Positions 48,308-57,068 of a stretch of 64,000 nucleotides of DNA are shown piece by piece. The stretch's first letter is position 1, and every line of letters begins with the position of its first letter. The translations under genes and the position numbers were made by a program. Source of the stretch: Microbacterium murale (lineage in GTDB: Bacteria; Actinomycetota; Actinomycetes; Actinomycetales; Microbacteriaceae). Location of the stretch: positions 1-64,000 of the forward strand of contig NZ_BMCM01000004.1 in the NCBI RefSeq assembly GCF_014635185.1, in the 5' to 3' direction. The notes beneath the pieces are model-generated. The model was not told where the DNA came from. It saw only the letters and a program-made list of their open reading frames with translations, and made no database searches.

Positions 48308-48733
48308 TCAGCGCAGCGCTGTGCGGCTCGTCGCAGTGGCTTCCAGCGGCACGCCACCTGGCACGAACGGCGAGAACAGCGGCGGATGCCAGGCAGCGGC
48401 GACCGTGACGCGCGCCGTCACGCCGTCGGGAGCGGATGCCGAGACGAGGGTCGCCTCGGTCGTCACGGCGTCGACGATCGCGACCGCCTGCTCCTGCACA
48501 CCGGCATCCGTCAGCTCGGCGCGCACCGCGTCGCCGTCGACGACGAGCGTGAATCCGTCGGCTCCGGCGAGCGCCGCGGCATCCGCGAGGGAATCGAGCC
48601 GCTTCTGCGCGATGTACAGGTCGGTCGCGCAGGTGCAGACGAAGATCACGGCGATCGCGAGCACGACGTATCCGAGCAGGAGCGGGAGGATGCTGCCGTC
48701 CTGATCATCCTCGAAGACCAGACGCCGCGTCAT
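48308..48733 (-). CDS. TadG-like/Rv3654c-like pilus assembly protein
   Basis: A 141-residue protein with one N-terminal membrane helix (GSILPLLLGYVVLAIAVIFV) and then DLYIAQKRLDSLADAAALAGADGF, which is the TadG/TadE pseudopilin-like pattern. The rest is an outer domain. It matches the last gene of the mycobacterial Rv3654c-Rv3660c locus. It overlaps the upstream TadE-like gene by 4 nt. It probably forms a minor component of the Tad secretion apparatus. Confidence 0.8.
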   Translation of the reverse strand: MTRRLVFEDDQDGSILPLLLGYVVLAIAVIFVCTCATDLYIAQKRLDSLADAAALAGADGFTLVVDGDAVRAELTDAGVQEQAVAIVDAVTTEATLVSASAPDGVTARVTVAAAWHPPLFSPFVPGGVPLEATATSRTALR

Positions 48734-49185
48734 CCGGTGCCCCACAGACGTGACACCTTCTGTGCGGCGGCGGCTTCGAGCGGGATGCTCGCTGCCTCGT
48801 CGAGGCCGAAGATCGGAGGCACGAAGGGCAGCGAGACGCGCGTACTCACCGTCACGATGACGGTCGCGCCCGCCGAGGGGCAGGCAGCCCCTGCGGGCAT
48901 GCACGACATGGAGACATCGACGCCAGCGGCATCCATGCCGTACTCGTCGATCACGCTCGCCAGCACGGCGTCGCTGTTCGCGGCGGCGGAGTCGATATCG
49001 TCCGCCTGACCGATCACCCGCGCGGTGTGCCTCGCGGCGGCCTCGACCCCCAGAAGCCTCTCCTGGACCGCACCGAGCGTGACCACGAGGTACGCGAGCG
49101 GGACGAGCAGGATGACGCCGACGGTGATGAACTCCAGTGCCGCGGAGCCGTCGTCATTCTTCGCCGAGAGTCTCCAACGGCGCAT
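48730..49185 (-). CDS. TadE-like pilus assembly protein
   Basis: A 151-residue membrane-anchored protein. Residues 8-35 (NDDGSAALEFITVGVILLVP) carry the TadE motif with Glu after the small residues, like the +5 Glu of type IV pilins. The outer domain has two cysteines (SCMPAGAACPS) likely to be disulfide bonded. It overlaps its upstream neighbour by 32 bp and the downstream gene by 4 nt, showing strong translational coupling within the Tad operon. Confidence 0.85.
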   Translation of the reverse strand: MRRWRLSAKNDDGSAALEFITVGVILLVPLAYLVVTLGAVQERLLGVEAAARHTARVIGQADDIDSAAANSDAVLASVIDEYGMDAAGVDVSMSCMPAGAACPSAGATVIVTVSTRVSLPFVPPIFGLDEAASIPLEAAAAQKVSRLWGTG

Positions 49186-49555
49186 CCGCGTTCACCTCCA
49201 TCGCGTAGGGGATGCCGAGCAGGCCGACGATGGGCAGGGTGGTGCGCACCGTCACGACCGCGGTCGCATGGCCGAGCCGGTCGCTCTCGGCGACTGCGAT
49301 GTCCTCCGCATAGGTCGCACCGACCGCTCGAGTGATCGACAGTCGAGTGCGCTCGGCGCCCTCCTCGAGCGCGGTGTCGGCGAGAGCCGCGTAGTGCGCG
49401 CCTTCGACGGCCGCATCGTGCACGACGTTGCGCACGTATACGGCGAGCCCCAACTGCAGCACGGCGAGGGTGAGGACGGTGAGCAGCGAACCGACGAGCA
49501 CGAACTCGACCGGGCTCGACCCGCGCTCGTCCGACGCCACCTCCCGCCAGCGCAC
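49154..49555 (-). CDS. TadE family pilus assembly protein
   Basis: A 133-residue protein with DERGSSPVEFVLVGSLLTVL (9-28), the TadE N-terminal motif and membrane helix, followed by YVRNVVHDAAVEGAHYAALAD. In the mycobacterial locus the equivalent is Rv3655c. It lies one base after the Flp-like gene and overlaps the second TadE gene by 32 bp. It probably acts as a minor pseudopilin. Confidence 0.87.
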   Translation of the reverse strand: MRWREVASDERGSSPVEFVLVGSLLTVLTLAVLQLGLAVYVRNVVHDAAVEGAHYAALADTALEEGAERTRLSITRAVGATYAEDIAVAESDRLGHATAVVTVRTTLPIVGLLGIPYAMEVNADAPLETLGEE

Positions 49556-49556
49556 G

Positions 49557-49757
49557 TCAGAGTCCGGACACTCGCGAAATCGCCTGCTCGAACAGCCCGG
49601 TCAGCGCTGGGCCCGCCACCGCCCAGATGAGGACGACCAAACCAGCCGTCATGAGGGTCACCAGAACCCAGCCGGGTACGTCGCCGGTCTCGTCTTCGGC
49701 GAGCGCTCTGGCATCGGCGGTCAATCCCGCCCACCAGCGTTCGATTGCCTTCATCAT
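49557..49757 (-). CDS. DUF4244 Flp-like pilin
   Basis: A 66-residue protein: a charged N-terminus with an acidic stretch (ALAEDETGDVPG), then one hydrophobic helix (WVLVTLMTAGLVVLIWAVAG) and a short tail. Size, helix and position after tadC fit the DUF4244/Flp-type small pilin of actinobacterial Tad loci (Rv3656c-like). A prepilin peptidase should cut before the helix, probably near the EDETG segment. No peptidase gene is nearby. GAGGACTG precedes the ATG. Confidence 0.8.
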   Translation of the reverse strand: MMKAIERWWAGLTADARALAEDETGDVPGWVLVTLMTAGLVVLIWAVAGPALTGLFEQAISRVSGL

Positions 49758-49792
49758 CAGTCCTCTCGTAGTGGATGGATCGTGGTTCTGCT

Positions 49793-50731
49793 TCAACCGA
49801 GTCCGAGTCGCAGAATGAACAGCCCGGGGAACACGGCGAAGAGCACGCTCAGCGGCAGGATCAGGAAGACCAGAGGGAGCATCATGTAGATCTCGCGCCG
49901 ACCCGCCTGTTCGATGAGCACGCGTTTCGCGTCCTCCCGTGCGTCTGCGGCCTGCGAATGCAGCACTCCGGCGAGCGGAGCGCCGTGCTCGAGCGCCGCG
50001 ATCACCTGGTCGACCGCGCGCGACAGCCCAGGCAATCGCAACCGTGCGGCCATCTCCGCGAGAGCATCCGCCAGCGGCGAGCCGGTTCCGACGGCGAGCA
50101 CGACCTGTCGCAGCTCCTGAGTGAGCTCGCCCGAGCCGATCGCGGCGACACGGCGCAGCGCGTCGAGGAAGCCTTCACCGGCAGACAGGCACAGCGCGAG
50201 GAACTCCAGGGTGGTCGGCAACTCGTCGCTGAGCCGCCCCAGCCGCGACTTGACGCGAGATGAGAGAAGCACGTCGACGACGATCGCTCCCGCCGCTGCG
50301 ACGAGCAGCGGCAGCACCGCGGCCGGTGGCGTCATCCGCCCGGTCAGCGCGAGGATCACGACGAGCACGCAGCCGACGCCGAACCCCGTCACCGCCCACC
50401 CGAGCTGGCGGGCGCGGAACGACGCCGGCGCCTCGTCGATTCCCGCCTGGGCGAGTCGCAGAGCCAGCGCGTCGCTCCCGCCGAGTCCGCGCGCGAACAT
50501 GCTCTTCAGCCGCTCCCACGAGCTTGCGGTGTGGAGGGGAAGTACGCCCGCCCTCGGAAGAATCCCGGACGGAAGCGCGGCATCGTCGACGGCATCCCGC
50601 ACGTACGGTGCGATGCGCGTGGTCAACGACGCGGCGCCCCACCGCGGCGCGGCAGCCAGGATGCAGAGGATCCCGGCGGCCAGGATCCCTCCGAGCAGAA
50701 TCGCCATCGCCGCATCGGTGACACCGCTCAT
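49793..50731 (-). CDS. tadC: Tad secretion inner-membrane protein TadC
   Basis: A 312-residue type II secretion F-domain protein. A first membrane helix near the N-terminus precedes a helical pair (~110-155), a cytoplasmic F domain (LPTTLEFLALCLSAGEGFLDALRRVA, read in pieces; LPGLSRAVDQVIAALEHGAPLA) and C-terminal helices (MMLPLVFLILPLSVLF). With TadB it forms the platform driven by TadA. It overlaps tadB by 4 nt. Confidence 0.9.
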   Translation of the reverse strand: MSGVTDAAMAILLGGILAAGILCILAAAPRWGAASLTTRIAPYVRDAVDDAALPSGILPRAGVLPLHTASSWERLKSMFARGLGGSDALALRLAQAGIDEAPASFRARQLGWAVTGFGVGCVLVVILALTGRMTPPAAVLPLLVAAAGAIVVDVLLSSRVKSRLGRLSDELPTTLEFLALCLSAGEGFLDALRRVAAIGSGELTQELRQVVLAVGTGSPLADALAEMAARLRLPGLSRAVDQVIAALEHGAPLAGVLHSQAADAREDAKRVLIEQAGRREIYMMLPLVFLILPLSVLFAVFPGLFILRLGLG

Positions 50732-51588
50732 GCGAACCACCGCCTGGGCTCCGGCAGCCGTCCGATGCGCACCATGATGCGGAACGCCACGACCGAGACG
50801 GCCGCACCACCGCAGATCACGAGCACCCCTTCCGGACTCGTGTACGCCTGCGCCCCTTCGGGGCGCAGCGCCAGCAGCCCGAGAATGATCCACGGCGCGA
50901 CGACACCCAGCACAGCCGCCCCACGAATCCACGACTGTCGCGCTTCGACCTCGCCACGCAGGGCTGCGTCCGCGCGTACGGAGGACGACAACGCGCGCAG
51001 AACCCCGGTGAGTTCGGTTCCGCCCACCTGCCGCGCCATCTTCAAGGTCTCGACGATGCGGTCGGCGATGGGATCGGCGAGCGAGGTCTTCAATCTCTCG
51101 ATGCTGCTCTCGAAACGACCGGTGGAGTGGAGATCTCTCGCGAACACGACGAACGCCGGGCGAACCATGGCGGGTGCCGATTCGGCCAGCGACGCCACGG
51201 CATCCGGTAAGGACAGCCCGACGCGGATCGACGCGATGAGGAGATCGCAGACGTCGGGCCACAGCTGCCTGCGAGCCTTCAGCAGTCGCAGACGACGCGA
51301 GCGCAGGAATGCGATCGGAGCAGACGCTCCGCCGATCGCGGCGAGGACCGCCAGCGTCGGAATGCCTGTGACCAGCCAGGCAGTCGCCGCAGCAGCCAAC
51401 GCGATCGCGATGACGACGGCCACGACGGTGCGCTGCTGCACGGAGGCGTAGCCGGCCTCGTCGATCAGTCGAGCGAGCCATCCGCCTCTGGTCGCCGGGC
51501 GCTCATCCTTCTCGCGTTGCGGCCAGAGCCACGGCGATGCGCACAGGAGCAGCCCCGCCGCGAGAATCGCTCCGACCAGCAGTGTCAT
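50728..51588 (-). CDS. tadB: Tad secretion inner-membrane protein TadB
   Basis: A 286-residue F-domain protein, partner of TadC. N-terminal helices (LLVGAILAAGLLLCASPWL; VVAVVIAIALAAAATAWLV) precede the cytoplasmic domain LWPDVCDLLIASIRVGLSLPDAVASLAE, read in pieces, and further helices near 195-265. It overlaps tadA and tadC by 4 nt each, so the three are one translational unit. Confidence 0.9.
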   Translation of the reverse strand: MTLLVGAILAAGLLLCASPWLWPQREKDERPATRGGWLARLIDEAGYASVQQRTVVAVVIAIALAAAATAWLVTGIPTLAVLAAIGGASAPIAFLRSRRLRLLKARRQLWPDVCDLLIASIRVGLSLPDAVASLAESAPAMVRPAFVVFARDLHSTGRFESSIERLKTSLADPIADRIVETLKMARQVGGTELTGVLRALSSSVRADAALRGEVEARQSWIRGAAVLGVVAPWIILGLLALRPEGAQAYTSPEGVLVICGGAAVSVVAFRIMVRIGRLPEPRRWFA

Positions 51589-52727
51589 GCCGGTGGCTCC
51601 GCCCTGTAGAGCGAGCGCGTGATGATGCGCCCCTCCACGACCTCACCGGTCGGAGCGATCACCTCGGTGACACGCCGACCTCCTGCGGCATCCCGTGCGC
51701 AGTGCACGACCAGCGAGACCGAGGCCGCGAGGGCGGGTGCGATGAACGAGCGATCGATGTTGCGACCGGCGAGCAGCGGCAGGATCGTGAGCTTCTCCAG
51801 CGCCTCCACTGCCGAGTTCGCGTGGACCGTTCCCGCGCCCGGCACGCCCGTGTTGAGAGCGAGCACCAGGTCGAGGGCTTCCGAATCGCGGACCTCACCG
51901 ACGACGAGGCGGTCCGGTCGCATGCGCAGCGCCTCTTTCACGAGCCGGCGCAGCGTGATCTCGCCGCTTCCCTCCAAGCTGGCCTGACGCCCCTGGAGCG
52001 CGACGAGATCGGGGCCGTCCACGGCGAGTTCGAAAGTCTCCTCGACGGTGATGATGCGCTGACTGTCCGCGCAGGAGGCGAGCAGGGCACCCAGGAGGGT
52101 GGTCTTACCTGCGTGGGTTGCTCCCGACACGATCACGCTGAGTCCGTCGCGCATCGCCCTGCTCAGCATCTCAGCGACTTCCATCGGCAGAGTCCCCAGT
52201 TCGACCAGCGCCTCCAGGGTGCGATACCGGGACAGGAACTTCCTGATGTTCACGGCCCAAGAGCCGCGGACGACATCGGCGATGGCGACATGCAGACGCG
52301 AACCGTCGGGCAGCGAAGCATCCACGAAAGGTTGGCTGATGTCGACGCGACGGCCGGTCGCCTGCAGCATCCGCTCCACGAGATCGCGCACCATCGCGTC
52401 CGTCAACCGCAACCCGATCCGCTCCGAGACTCCGTCGCGCGCGATGTAGACGCGATCGGGCCCGTTCAACCAGATCTCCTCGATGTCGGGATCGTCGAGG
52501 AGCGGTTGAAGGGGCCCGAAACCGCTGACCGAGGCGAGCACGTCCCGCACGCAGGCGGTCTCGTCGTCGATCGTCTCTTCGCCACGCGACAACGCGAGGT
52601 CGTTGTGCCGTCGCACTTCGGCCTGCGCGATGCGCCTGGCCTCCTCCGGCGCGAGAGAGGGATCAGTCCTCTCCGCGCGCAGACGCCGACGCACACGCTC
52701 GGCGACGACGAGGGTGCTCTGGCTCAC
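51585..52727 (-). CDS. tadA: Tad/CpaF-type secretion ATPase TadA
   Basis: A 380-residue hexameric ATPase of the type II/IV secretion family that powers Tad pilus assembly. Walker A is SGATHAGKTT (201-210), followed by the Asp box, and LRMRPDRLVVGEVRDSEALDL as the His/Walker B region. The N-terminal domain has DIEEIWLNGPDRVYI. It starts at GTG with GAGG 8 nt upstream. It is the first gene of the locus. The usual tadZ/cpaE-like gene (Rv3660c) is not upstream, where tRNA-Leu lies. Confidence 0.93.
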   Translation of the reverse strand: MSQSTLVVAERVRRRLRAERTDPSLAPEEARRIAQAEVRRHNDLALSRGEETIDDETACVRDVLASVSGFGPLQPLLDDPDIEEIWLNGPDRVYIARDGVSERIGLRLTDAMVRDLVERMLQATGRRVDISQPFVDASLPDGSRLHVAIADVVRGSWAVNIRKFLSRYRTLEALVELGTLPMEVAEMLSRAMRDGLSVIVSGATHAGKTTLLGALLASCADSQRIITVEETFELAVDGPDLVALQGRQASLEGSGEITLRRLVKEALRMRPDRLVVGEVRDSEALDLVLALNTGVPGAGTVHANSAVEALEKLTILPLLAGRNIDRSFIAPALAASVSLVVHCARDAAGGRRVTEVIAPTGEVVEGRIITRSLYRAEPPA

Positions 52728-52766
52728 ACCGGCATCCTCGCAAGAATCCGCCCGCGACCTCGGAAG

Positions 52767-52775
52767 TTATCCACA
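52767..52775 (+). promoter_or_regulatory. Isolated DnaA-box sequence
   Basis: TTATCCACA is a perfect match to the classic DnaA box. It lies 40 bp upstream of tadA, in the spacer before tRNA-Leu. Only one copy is present and there is no A/T-rich unwinding region, so it is not an origin. It may be chance. Confidence 0.3.
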
Positions 52776-52866
52776 GGCGGATGACATGGAGACGGAGAAC
52801 CCTCCGCATTCTCTCCGGATATCCCCCGGTGGTCACAGCGAACGCACTGGCTAGACTTGACCACGC

Positions 52867-52948
52867 GCGGGAGTGGTGGAATTGGTAGACACGCAGGATT
52901 TAGGTTCCTGTGCCCCAGGGCGTGTGGGTTCAAGTCCCACCTTCCGCA
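52867..52948 (+). tRNA. tRNA-Leu (anticodon UAG)
   Basis: An 82-base class II tRNA. The acceptor stem GCGGGAG (52867-52873) pairs with CTTCCGC (52941-52947), the D-loop is GGAATTGGTAGACA-like, and the anticodon stem CAGGA/TCCTG encloses TTTAGGT, giving anticodon TAG for CUA codons. It has a long variable arm and GGGTTCAAGTCCC T-arm. CCA is not encoded. Confidence 0.96.
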
Positions 52949-52994
52949 CAGCACGAATCGACTGACCTCTGCACGACCTGCTCGACGGGACACC

Positions 52995-53753
52995 ATGCAT
53001 CACATCGCACTCATCCCCTGGCTCGACCCCGAGCTCATCATCGGGGCGGCGGGCCCCTGGGCCCTGCTCGTGGTGTGCTTCATCGTCTTCGCGGAGACCG
53101 GCCTGCTGGTCGGGTTCCTGCTGCCGGGCGACACGCTGCTCGTGATCGCCGGGCTCCTCACCCACACGAACAACGTCTTCGGGCTGAACATCTGGCTGGT
53201 CGCGCTGCTCATCGCACTCGCGGCGTTCGTCGGCGGTGAAGTCGGCTACCTCATCGGGCACAAGGGCGGCCCGGCGGTGTTCGAACGCAAGGAGTCCGGG
53301 CTGTTCAGCCGCAAGAACGTCGAACGCACGAACGCGTTCTTCGAGCGCTACGGCGGGCTGACCGTCATCCTGGCGCGCTTCGTGCCGATCGTGCGCACCT
53401 TCGCGCCCGTCGCTGCCGGCGTCGGTCACATGCCGTGGAAGAAGTACAGCCTCTACAACCTCATCGGTGCTGTCCTGTGGGGCTTCGGGCTGACGATGCT
53501 CGGCTACCTGATCGCCTACATCCCGTGGATCGCCCACCTCGTCACCGAGTACATCGACATCATCCTGCTCGCGGCGGTCGGCGGCACCGCCGTGATCACG
53601 CTGTGGCACTACTTCTCAGAGCGCCGCAAGGTGAAGAAGGAACTCGCGGCAGGCGGCGACGTCGAAGTCGGTGCCGCCGAGGCAGACGATCTCGCCCTCG
53701 ACAAGGACGTCTTCGACCGCGCCCCCGACCTGGACGGCGACGGCAAGCACTAG
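52995..53753 (+). CDS. DedA family membrane protein
   Basis: A 252-residue inner-membrane protein of the DedA/VTT superfamily, several of which flip polyprenyl or other phospholipids. Typical are FAETGLLVGFLLPGDTLLVIAG near residue 30-52, GGEVGYLIGHKGG, and the re-entrant-loop segment ILARFVPIVRTFAPVAAGVGHM with its conserved Arg/Pro. The C-terminal tail is acidic and cytoplasmic. GACGGGA upstream may act as ribosome site. It starts 46 bp after tRNA-Leu and may be read from the same promoter. Confidence 0.92.
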   Translation: MHHIALIPWLDPELIIGAAGPWALLVVCFIVFAETGLLVGFLLPGDTLLVIAGLLTHTNNVFGLNIWLVALLIALAAFVGGEVGYLIGHKGGPAVFERKESGLFSRKNVERTNAFFERYGGLTVILARFVPIVRTFAPVAAGVGHMPWKKYSLYNLIGAVLWGFGLTMLGYLIAYIPWIAHLVTEYIDIILLAAVGGTAVITLWHYFSERRKVKKELAAGGDVEVGAAEADDLALDKDVFDRAPDLDGDGKH

Positions 53754-53771
53754 CCGGTCAGCGGCAGCGCC

Positions 53772-54578
53772 TCACCCGGCATCCTTCTTCTTCGCCCGTG
53801 AGCGCTCGACGCTCGCCTTGAGCGCCTCCATGAGGTCGATGACCTCGCCGCCCTTCTCCTCCTCGCCCTCCTCTGCGAAGGTCTCCTTGACGTCGAAGGT
53901 CTCGCCGGCTTCGATCTTCGCGTCGATGAGTGTGCGGAGTTCCTTCTGATATTCGTCGACGAACGACTCCGGATCGAAGTCGCTCGAGTAGCTGTCGACG
54001 AGGCTCGATGAGAGCTCGAGCTCCTTCTTCGAGATCTTCACCTCTTCGTCGAGTGACGAGAACTCCGCCGCACGCACCTCGTCGGCCCACAGGAGCGTCT
54101 GCAGCACGAGCACATCACCGCGCACGCGCAGCGCGGCGAGCCGCGTCTTCTGGCGGAGCGTGAAGCGCACGATGGCCGTGCGATCGGTCTGCTCCAGCGT
54201 CCTGCGCAGCAGCACGTACGCCTTGGGAGACTTGGAATCCGGCTCCAGGTAGTAGGCCTTGTCGAGCGTGAGCAGATCGACCTGATCACTGGGCACGAAC
54301 TCGACCACGTCGATCTCACGACTGCGCTCGGCCGGCAGCGCGTCGAGGTCCTCCTTCGTGAGGACGACCATCTGACCGTCATCCTCATACGCTCGGTCGA
54401 TGTTCTGGTAGGCGACGACCTCGCCGCAGACCTCGCACGTGCGCTTGTAGCGGATGCGCCCGCCGTCCTCATCGTGCACCTGGTGCAGCGAGACGTCGTG
54501 ATCCTCGGTGGCGGAGTACACCTTCACCGGGACGTTCACGAGCCCGAACGTCAGGGCTCCCTTCCAGATCGACCTCAT
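53772..54578 (-). CDS. ku: DNA end-binding protein Ku
   Basis: A 268-residue bacterial Ku, a homodimeric ring that threads onto double-strand break ends and recruits LigD. MRSIWKGALTFGLVNVPVKVYSATE is the family N-terminus (read in pieces), with a small zinc-like CEVCGEVV and the beta-barrel core through VLLRRTLEQTDRTAIVRF. The C-terminal tail is short, with an acidic stretch then RSRAKKK. TGTACT (54590-54585) ends 6 nt before the ATG, suggesting a leaderless mRNA. It is divergent from ligD over 60 bp. Confidence 0.97.
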   Translation of the reverse strand: MRSIWKGALTFGLVNVPVKVYSATEDHDVSLHQVHDEDGGRIRYKRTCEVCGEVVAYQNIDRAYEDDGQMVVLTKEDLDALPAERSREIDVVEFVPSDQVDLLTLDKAYYLEPDSKSPKAYVLLRRTLEQTDRTAIVRFTLRQKTRLAALRVRGDVLVLQTLLWADEVRAAEFSSLDEEVKISKKELELSSSLVDSYSSDFDPESFVDEYQKELRTLIDAKIEAGETFDVKETFAEEGEEEKGGEVIDLMEALKASVERSRAKKKDAG

Positions 54579-54638
54579 GGGACCAGTACACACCGCGAGA
54601 GCAGTCGAATGCCAGAGGCTTGCGGATACTCTTTCGTC
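54579..54638. promoter_or_regulatory. Shared ku-ligD divergent promoter region
   Basis: Only 60 bp separate the two start codons. TGTACT (minus strand, 54590-54585) is 6 nt before the ku ATG, and GATACT (plus strand, 54625-54630) is 8 nt before the ligD ATG. Both promoters must overlap in the -35 region, so co-regulation is likely. Confidence 0.55.
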
Positions 54639-57059
54639 ATGGCAACAGCCGCGCAGGTCGTCGACGTCGGCGGCCGCCGTGTGCGCCTCACGAATCTCGA
54701 CAAGGTGCTCTACCCCGAGACGGGGACCACCAAGGGCGAGGTGATCGCGTATTACACGGCGGTCGCGCCCCGGATGCTGCCATTGCTCGCGGGGCGACCG
54801 ATCACCCGCAAGCGCTGGGTAGAGGGCGTGGGCACGGCGGATGCCCCTGCCGACGCATTCTTCGCGAAGCAGATCGATGCGGGGGCTCCCAGCTGGGTGC
54901 ACCGGATGCCGATCGAGCATTCCGGCGGGCCGAAGGAGTATCCGATCGCGGATGACCTGCCGGCACTGGTGTGGCTGGCTCAGGTCGCCAGCATCGAACT
55001 GCATGTGCCGCAGTGGCGATTCAGCGCGTCCGGGGAACGGCGAAACCCCGACCGGCTCGTACTGGATCTCGACCCCGGTCCCGGCGCCGACCTTCCGCTG
55101 TGCGCGCATGTCGCCGGTCTTGCTCGGGACATCCTGCGCGACATCGGGCTGGACCCCGCACCTGTGACGAGCGGTAGCAAGGGCATCCACCTGTACAGCC
55201 ATCTGGACGGCACGCAGACGAGCGACCAGGCCTCGGCCATCGCCCGCGAGCTCGCACGCTCCATAGAGGCCGATCACCCCGACATCGCGACGAGCACGAT
55301 GGCCAAGGCCTCCCGCGGCGGGAAGGTGTTCCTCGACTGGAGCCAGAACAACGGCAAGAAGACGACGATCTCCCCGTACTCGTTGCGCGGGCGGGCACAG
55401 CCGACCGTGGCTGCTCCTCGCACCTGGGACGAACTCGACGACCCTGATCTGCGCCAACTGCGCTTCGACGAGGTCATGGACCGCGTGGAGGTCGGTGTGG
55501 ATCCTCTCGCGGGCCTGGTCGCCGCCGCGAACGCCGACCTTCTCGGTTCGTACCGTGAGAAGCGGGACGCGGCCAAGACACCGGAACCCATGCCGCAGAC
55601 GCTTCCGGCACTGGGTGCCGGCGGACTCCCCCGGTTCGTCATCCAGGAGCATCATGCGCGAAGGCGCCACTTCGACCTGCGCATCGAACGCGACGGAGTG
55701 CTGGTCAGCTGGGCAGTGCCGAAAGGTGTCCCTGAGACACCCGACGGCAACCATCTCGCGGTCATGACCGAGCCGCACCCGCTGGAGTACCTCACCTTCC
55801 ACGGCGAGATCCCGAAGGGCGAGTACGGAGCTGGCACGATGACGGTCTGGGACACCGGCACCGTCGAGCTGGAGAAATGGCGCGAGGACGAGGTCATCGG
55901 CACGTTCTCCGGAGCGGGGCCGCTGGGCCGCACACGCCTCGCGCTGATCCGCACCACCGGATCGGGCGAGAAGTCATCCTGGCTGCTGCACCGCATGAAA
56001 GAACAGAAGGATGCTGCGCACCGCCCCGATGCGCAGAAGCGGGCCCCCGCGGCATCCGTCGACGATGCGCCCGTCGCGAAGAGCCGGACTGACTCTCCTC
56101 CTCGTCCGATGCTCGCCGATTCGGGGACAGCGGGCCTGGTCCGCTCGCTGCGCGACCCGTGGATCGAGATCAAGTGGGACGGCATCCGCGCTCTCGGCAC
56201 CTGGGCGGACGGCCGGATGACGCTGCACGCCCGCAGCGGCACAGACATCACGTCGCGGTATCCGGAACTCACCTCTGACGGTGCTCCCCACCTCGCGGTC
56301 GACGACGCGATCGTCGACGGCGAGATCGTCGCGCTGGATCCCTCGGGGCGCCCGAGCTTCAGCAGGCTGCAGAGCCGGATGCACCTGACGAAGGCGCGCG
56401 AGATCGAGCGCGAGGTGATCCGCACGCCGATCGCCTACTACCTCTTCGACCTTCTCCGACTCGATGGTCATGACCTCACACGGATGCCGCTGCGCGACCG
56501 TCGAGCGCTGCTGGAGACGCTCGTGGACGGCGTCGATGCGCCGATCGTCGTGCCGCCGGTGTTCGACGATCTGGATGCTGCGCTGGAGACCAGCGATGCG
56601 TTCGATCTCGAGGGCGTGGTGGCGAAGGAATCCGGATCCACCTACCGCGCCGGCATCCGCTCCGGGTCCTGGCTGAAGATCAAGCGCACCCGCACGCAGG
56701 AGGTCGCGATCGCGGGCATCCGCCCTGGGAAGGGTGACCGTGAGGGTCGGATCGGCTCATTGCTGCTCGGGATCCCGGATGCCGAGACCGACGTGCTGCG
56801 CTACGTCGGAAGGGTGGGCAGCGGCTTCACCGAACGGATCCTCGGCGACCTCTCGGCGCAGTTGGAGCCGCTGCGCACGAAGAGCGCCGAGATCTCCGGG
56901 GTTCCGGCACCCGATGCACGCGATGCGCTCTGGGTGCATCCGACCCTGGTCGGAGAGGTCGAGTTCGCGAACTGGACGCCCGACGGGATTCTCCGTCACG
57001 CCCGCTGGCGAGGACTGCGTCCGGACAAGTCCGTCGACGAGATCGTCGTGGAGTCCTGA
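54639..57059 (+). CDS. ligD: Multifunctional non-homologous end-joining DNA ligase LigD
   Basis: An 806-residue enzyme with polymerase, 3'-phosphoesterase and ligase domains in the mycobacterial order. POL (~10-300): catalytic Asp pair in DLDPGPG (143-149) and SGSKGIHLY. PE (~330-455): QEHHARRRHFDLRIE (336-350) with two His. LIG (~490-800): adenylated Lys512 in KWDGIRA, VDGEIVALD, GVVAKESGS and WLKIKRTRT. With Ku it repairs double-strand breaks. All active-site motifs look intact. ATG 54639 is preferred for GATACT placed 8 nt upstream. Confidence 0.97.
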   Translation: MATAAQVVDVGGRRVRLTNLDKVLYPETGTTKGEVIAYYTAVAPRMLPLLAGRPITRKRWVEGVGTADAPADAFFAKQIDAGAPSWVHRMPIEHSGGPKEYPIADDLPALVWLAQVASIELHVPQWRFSASGERRNPDRLVLDLDPGPGADLPLCAHVAGLARDILRDIGLDPAPVTSGSKGIHLYSHLDGTQTSDQASAIARELARSIEADHPDIATSTMAKASRGGKVFLDWSQNNGKKTTISPYSLRGRAQPTVAAPRTWDELDDPDLRQLRFDEVMDRVEVGVDPLAGLVAAANADLLGSYREKRDAAKTPEPMPQTLPALGAGGLPRFVIQEHHARRRHFDLRIERDGVLVSWAVPKGVPETPDGNHLAVMTEPHPLEYLTFHGEIPKGEYGAGTMTVWDTGTVELEKWREDEVIGTFSGAGPLGRTRLALIRTTGSGEKSSWLLHRMKEQKDAAHRPDAQKRAPAASVDDAPVAKSRTDSPPRPMLADSGTAGLVRSLRDPWIEIKWDGIRALGTWADGRMTLHARSGTDITSRYPELTSDGAPHLAVDDAIVDGEIVALDPSGRPSFSRLQSRMHLTKAREIEREVIRTPIAYYLFDLLRLDGHDLTRMPLRDRRALLETLVDGVDAPIVVPPVFDDLDAALETSDAFDLEGVVAKESGSTYRAGIRSGSWLKIKRTRTQEVAIAGIRPGKGDREGRIGSLLLGIPDAETDVLRYVGRVGSGFTERILGDLSAQLEPLRTKSAEISGVPAPDARDALWVHPTLVGEVEFANWTPDGILRHARWRGLRPDKSVDEIVVES

Positions 57060-57068
57060 TCCGACCGG

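Noticed and set aside
52728-52866. Replication origin suggested by the DnaA-box sequence
   Set aside because: There is only one box, no A/T-rich unwinding element, and no dnaA or dnaN gene nearby.
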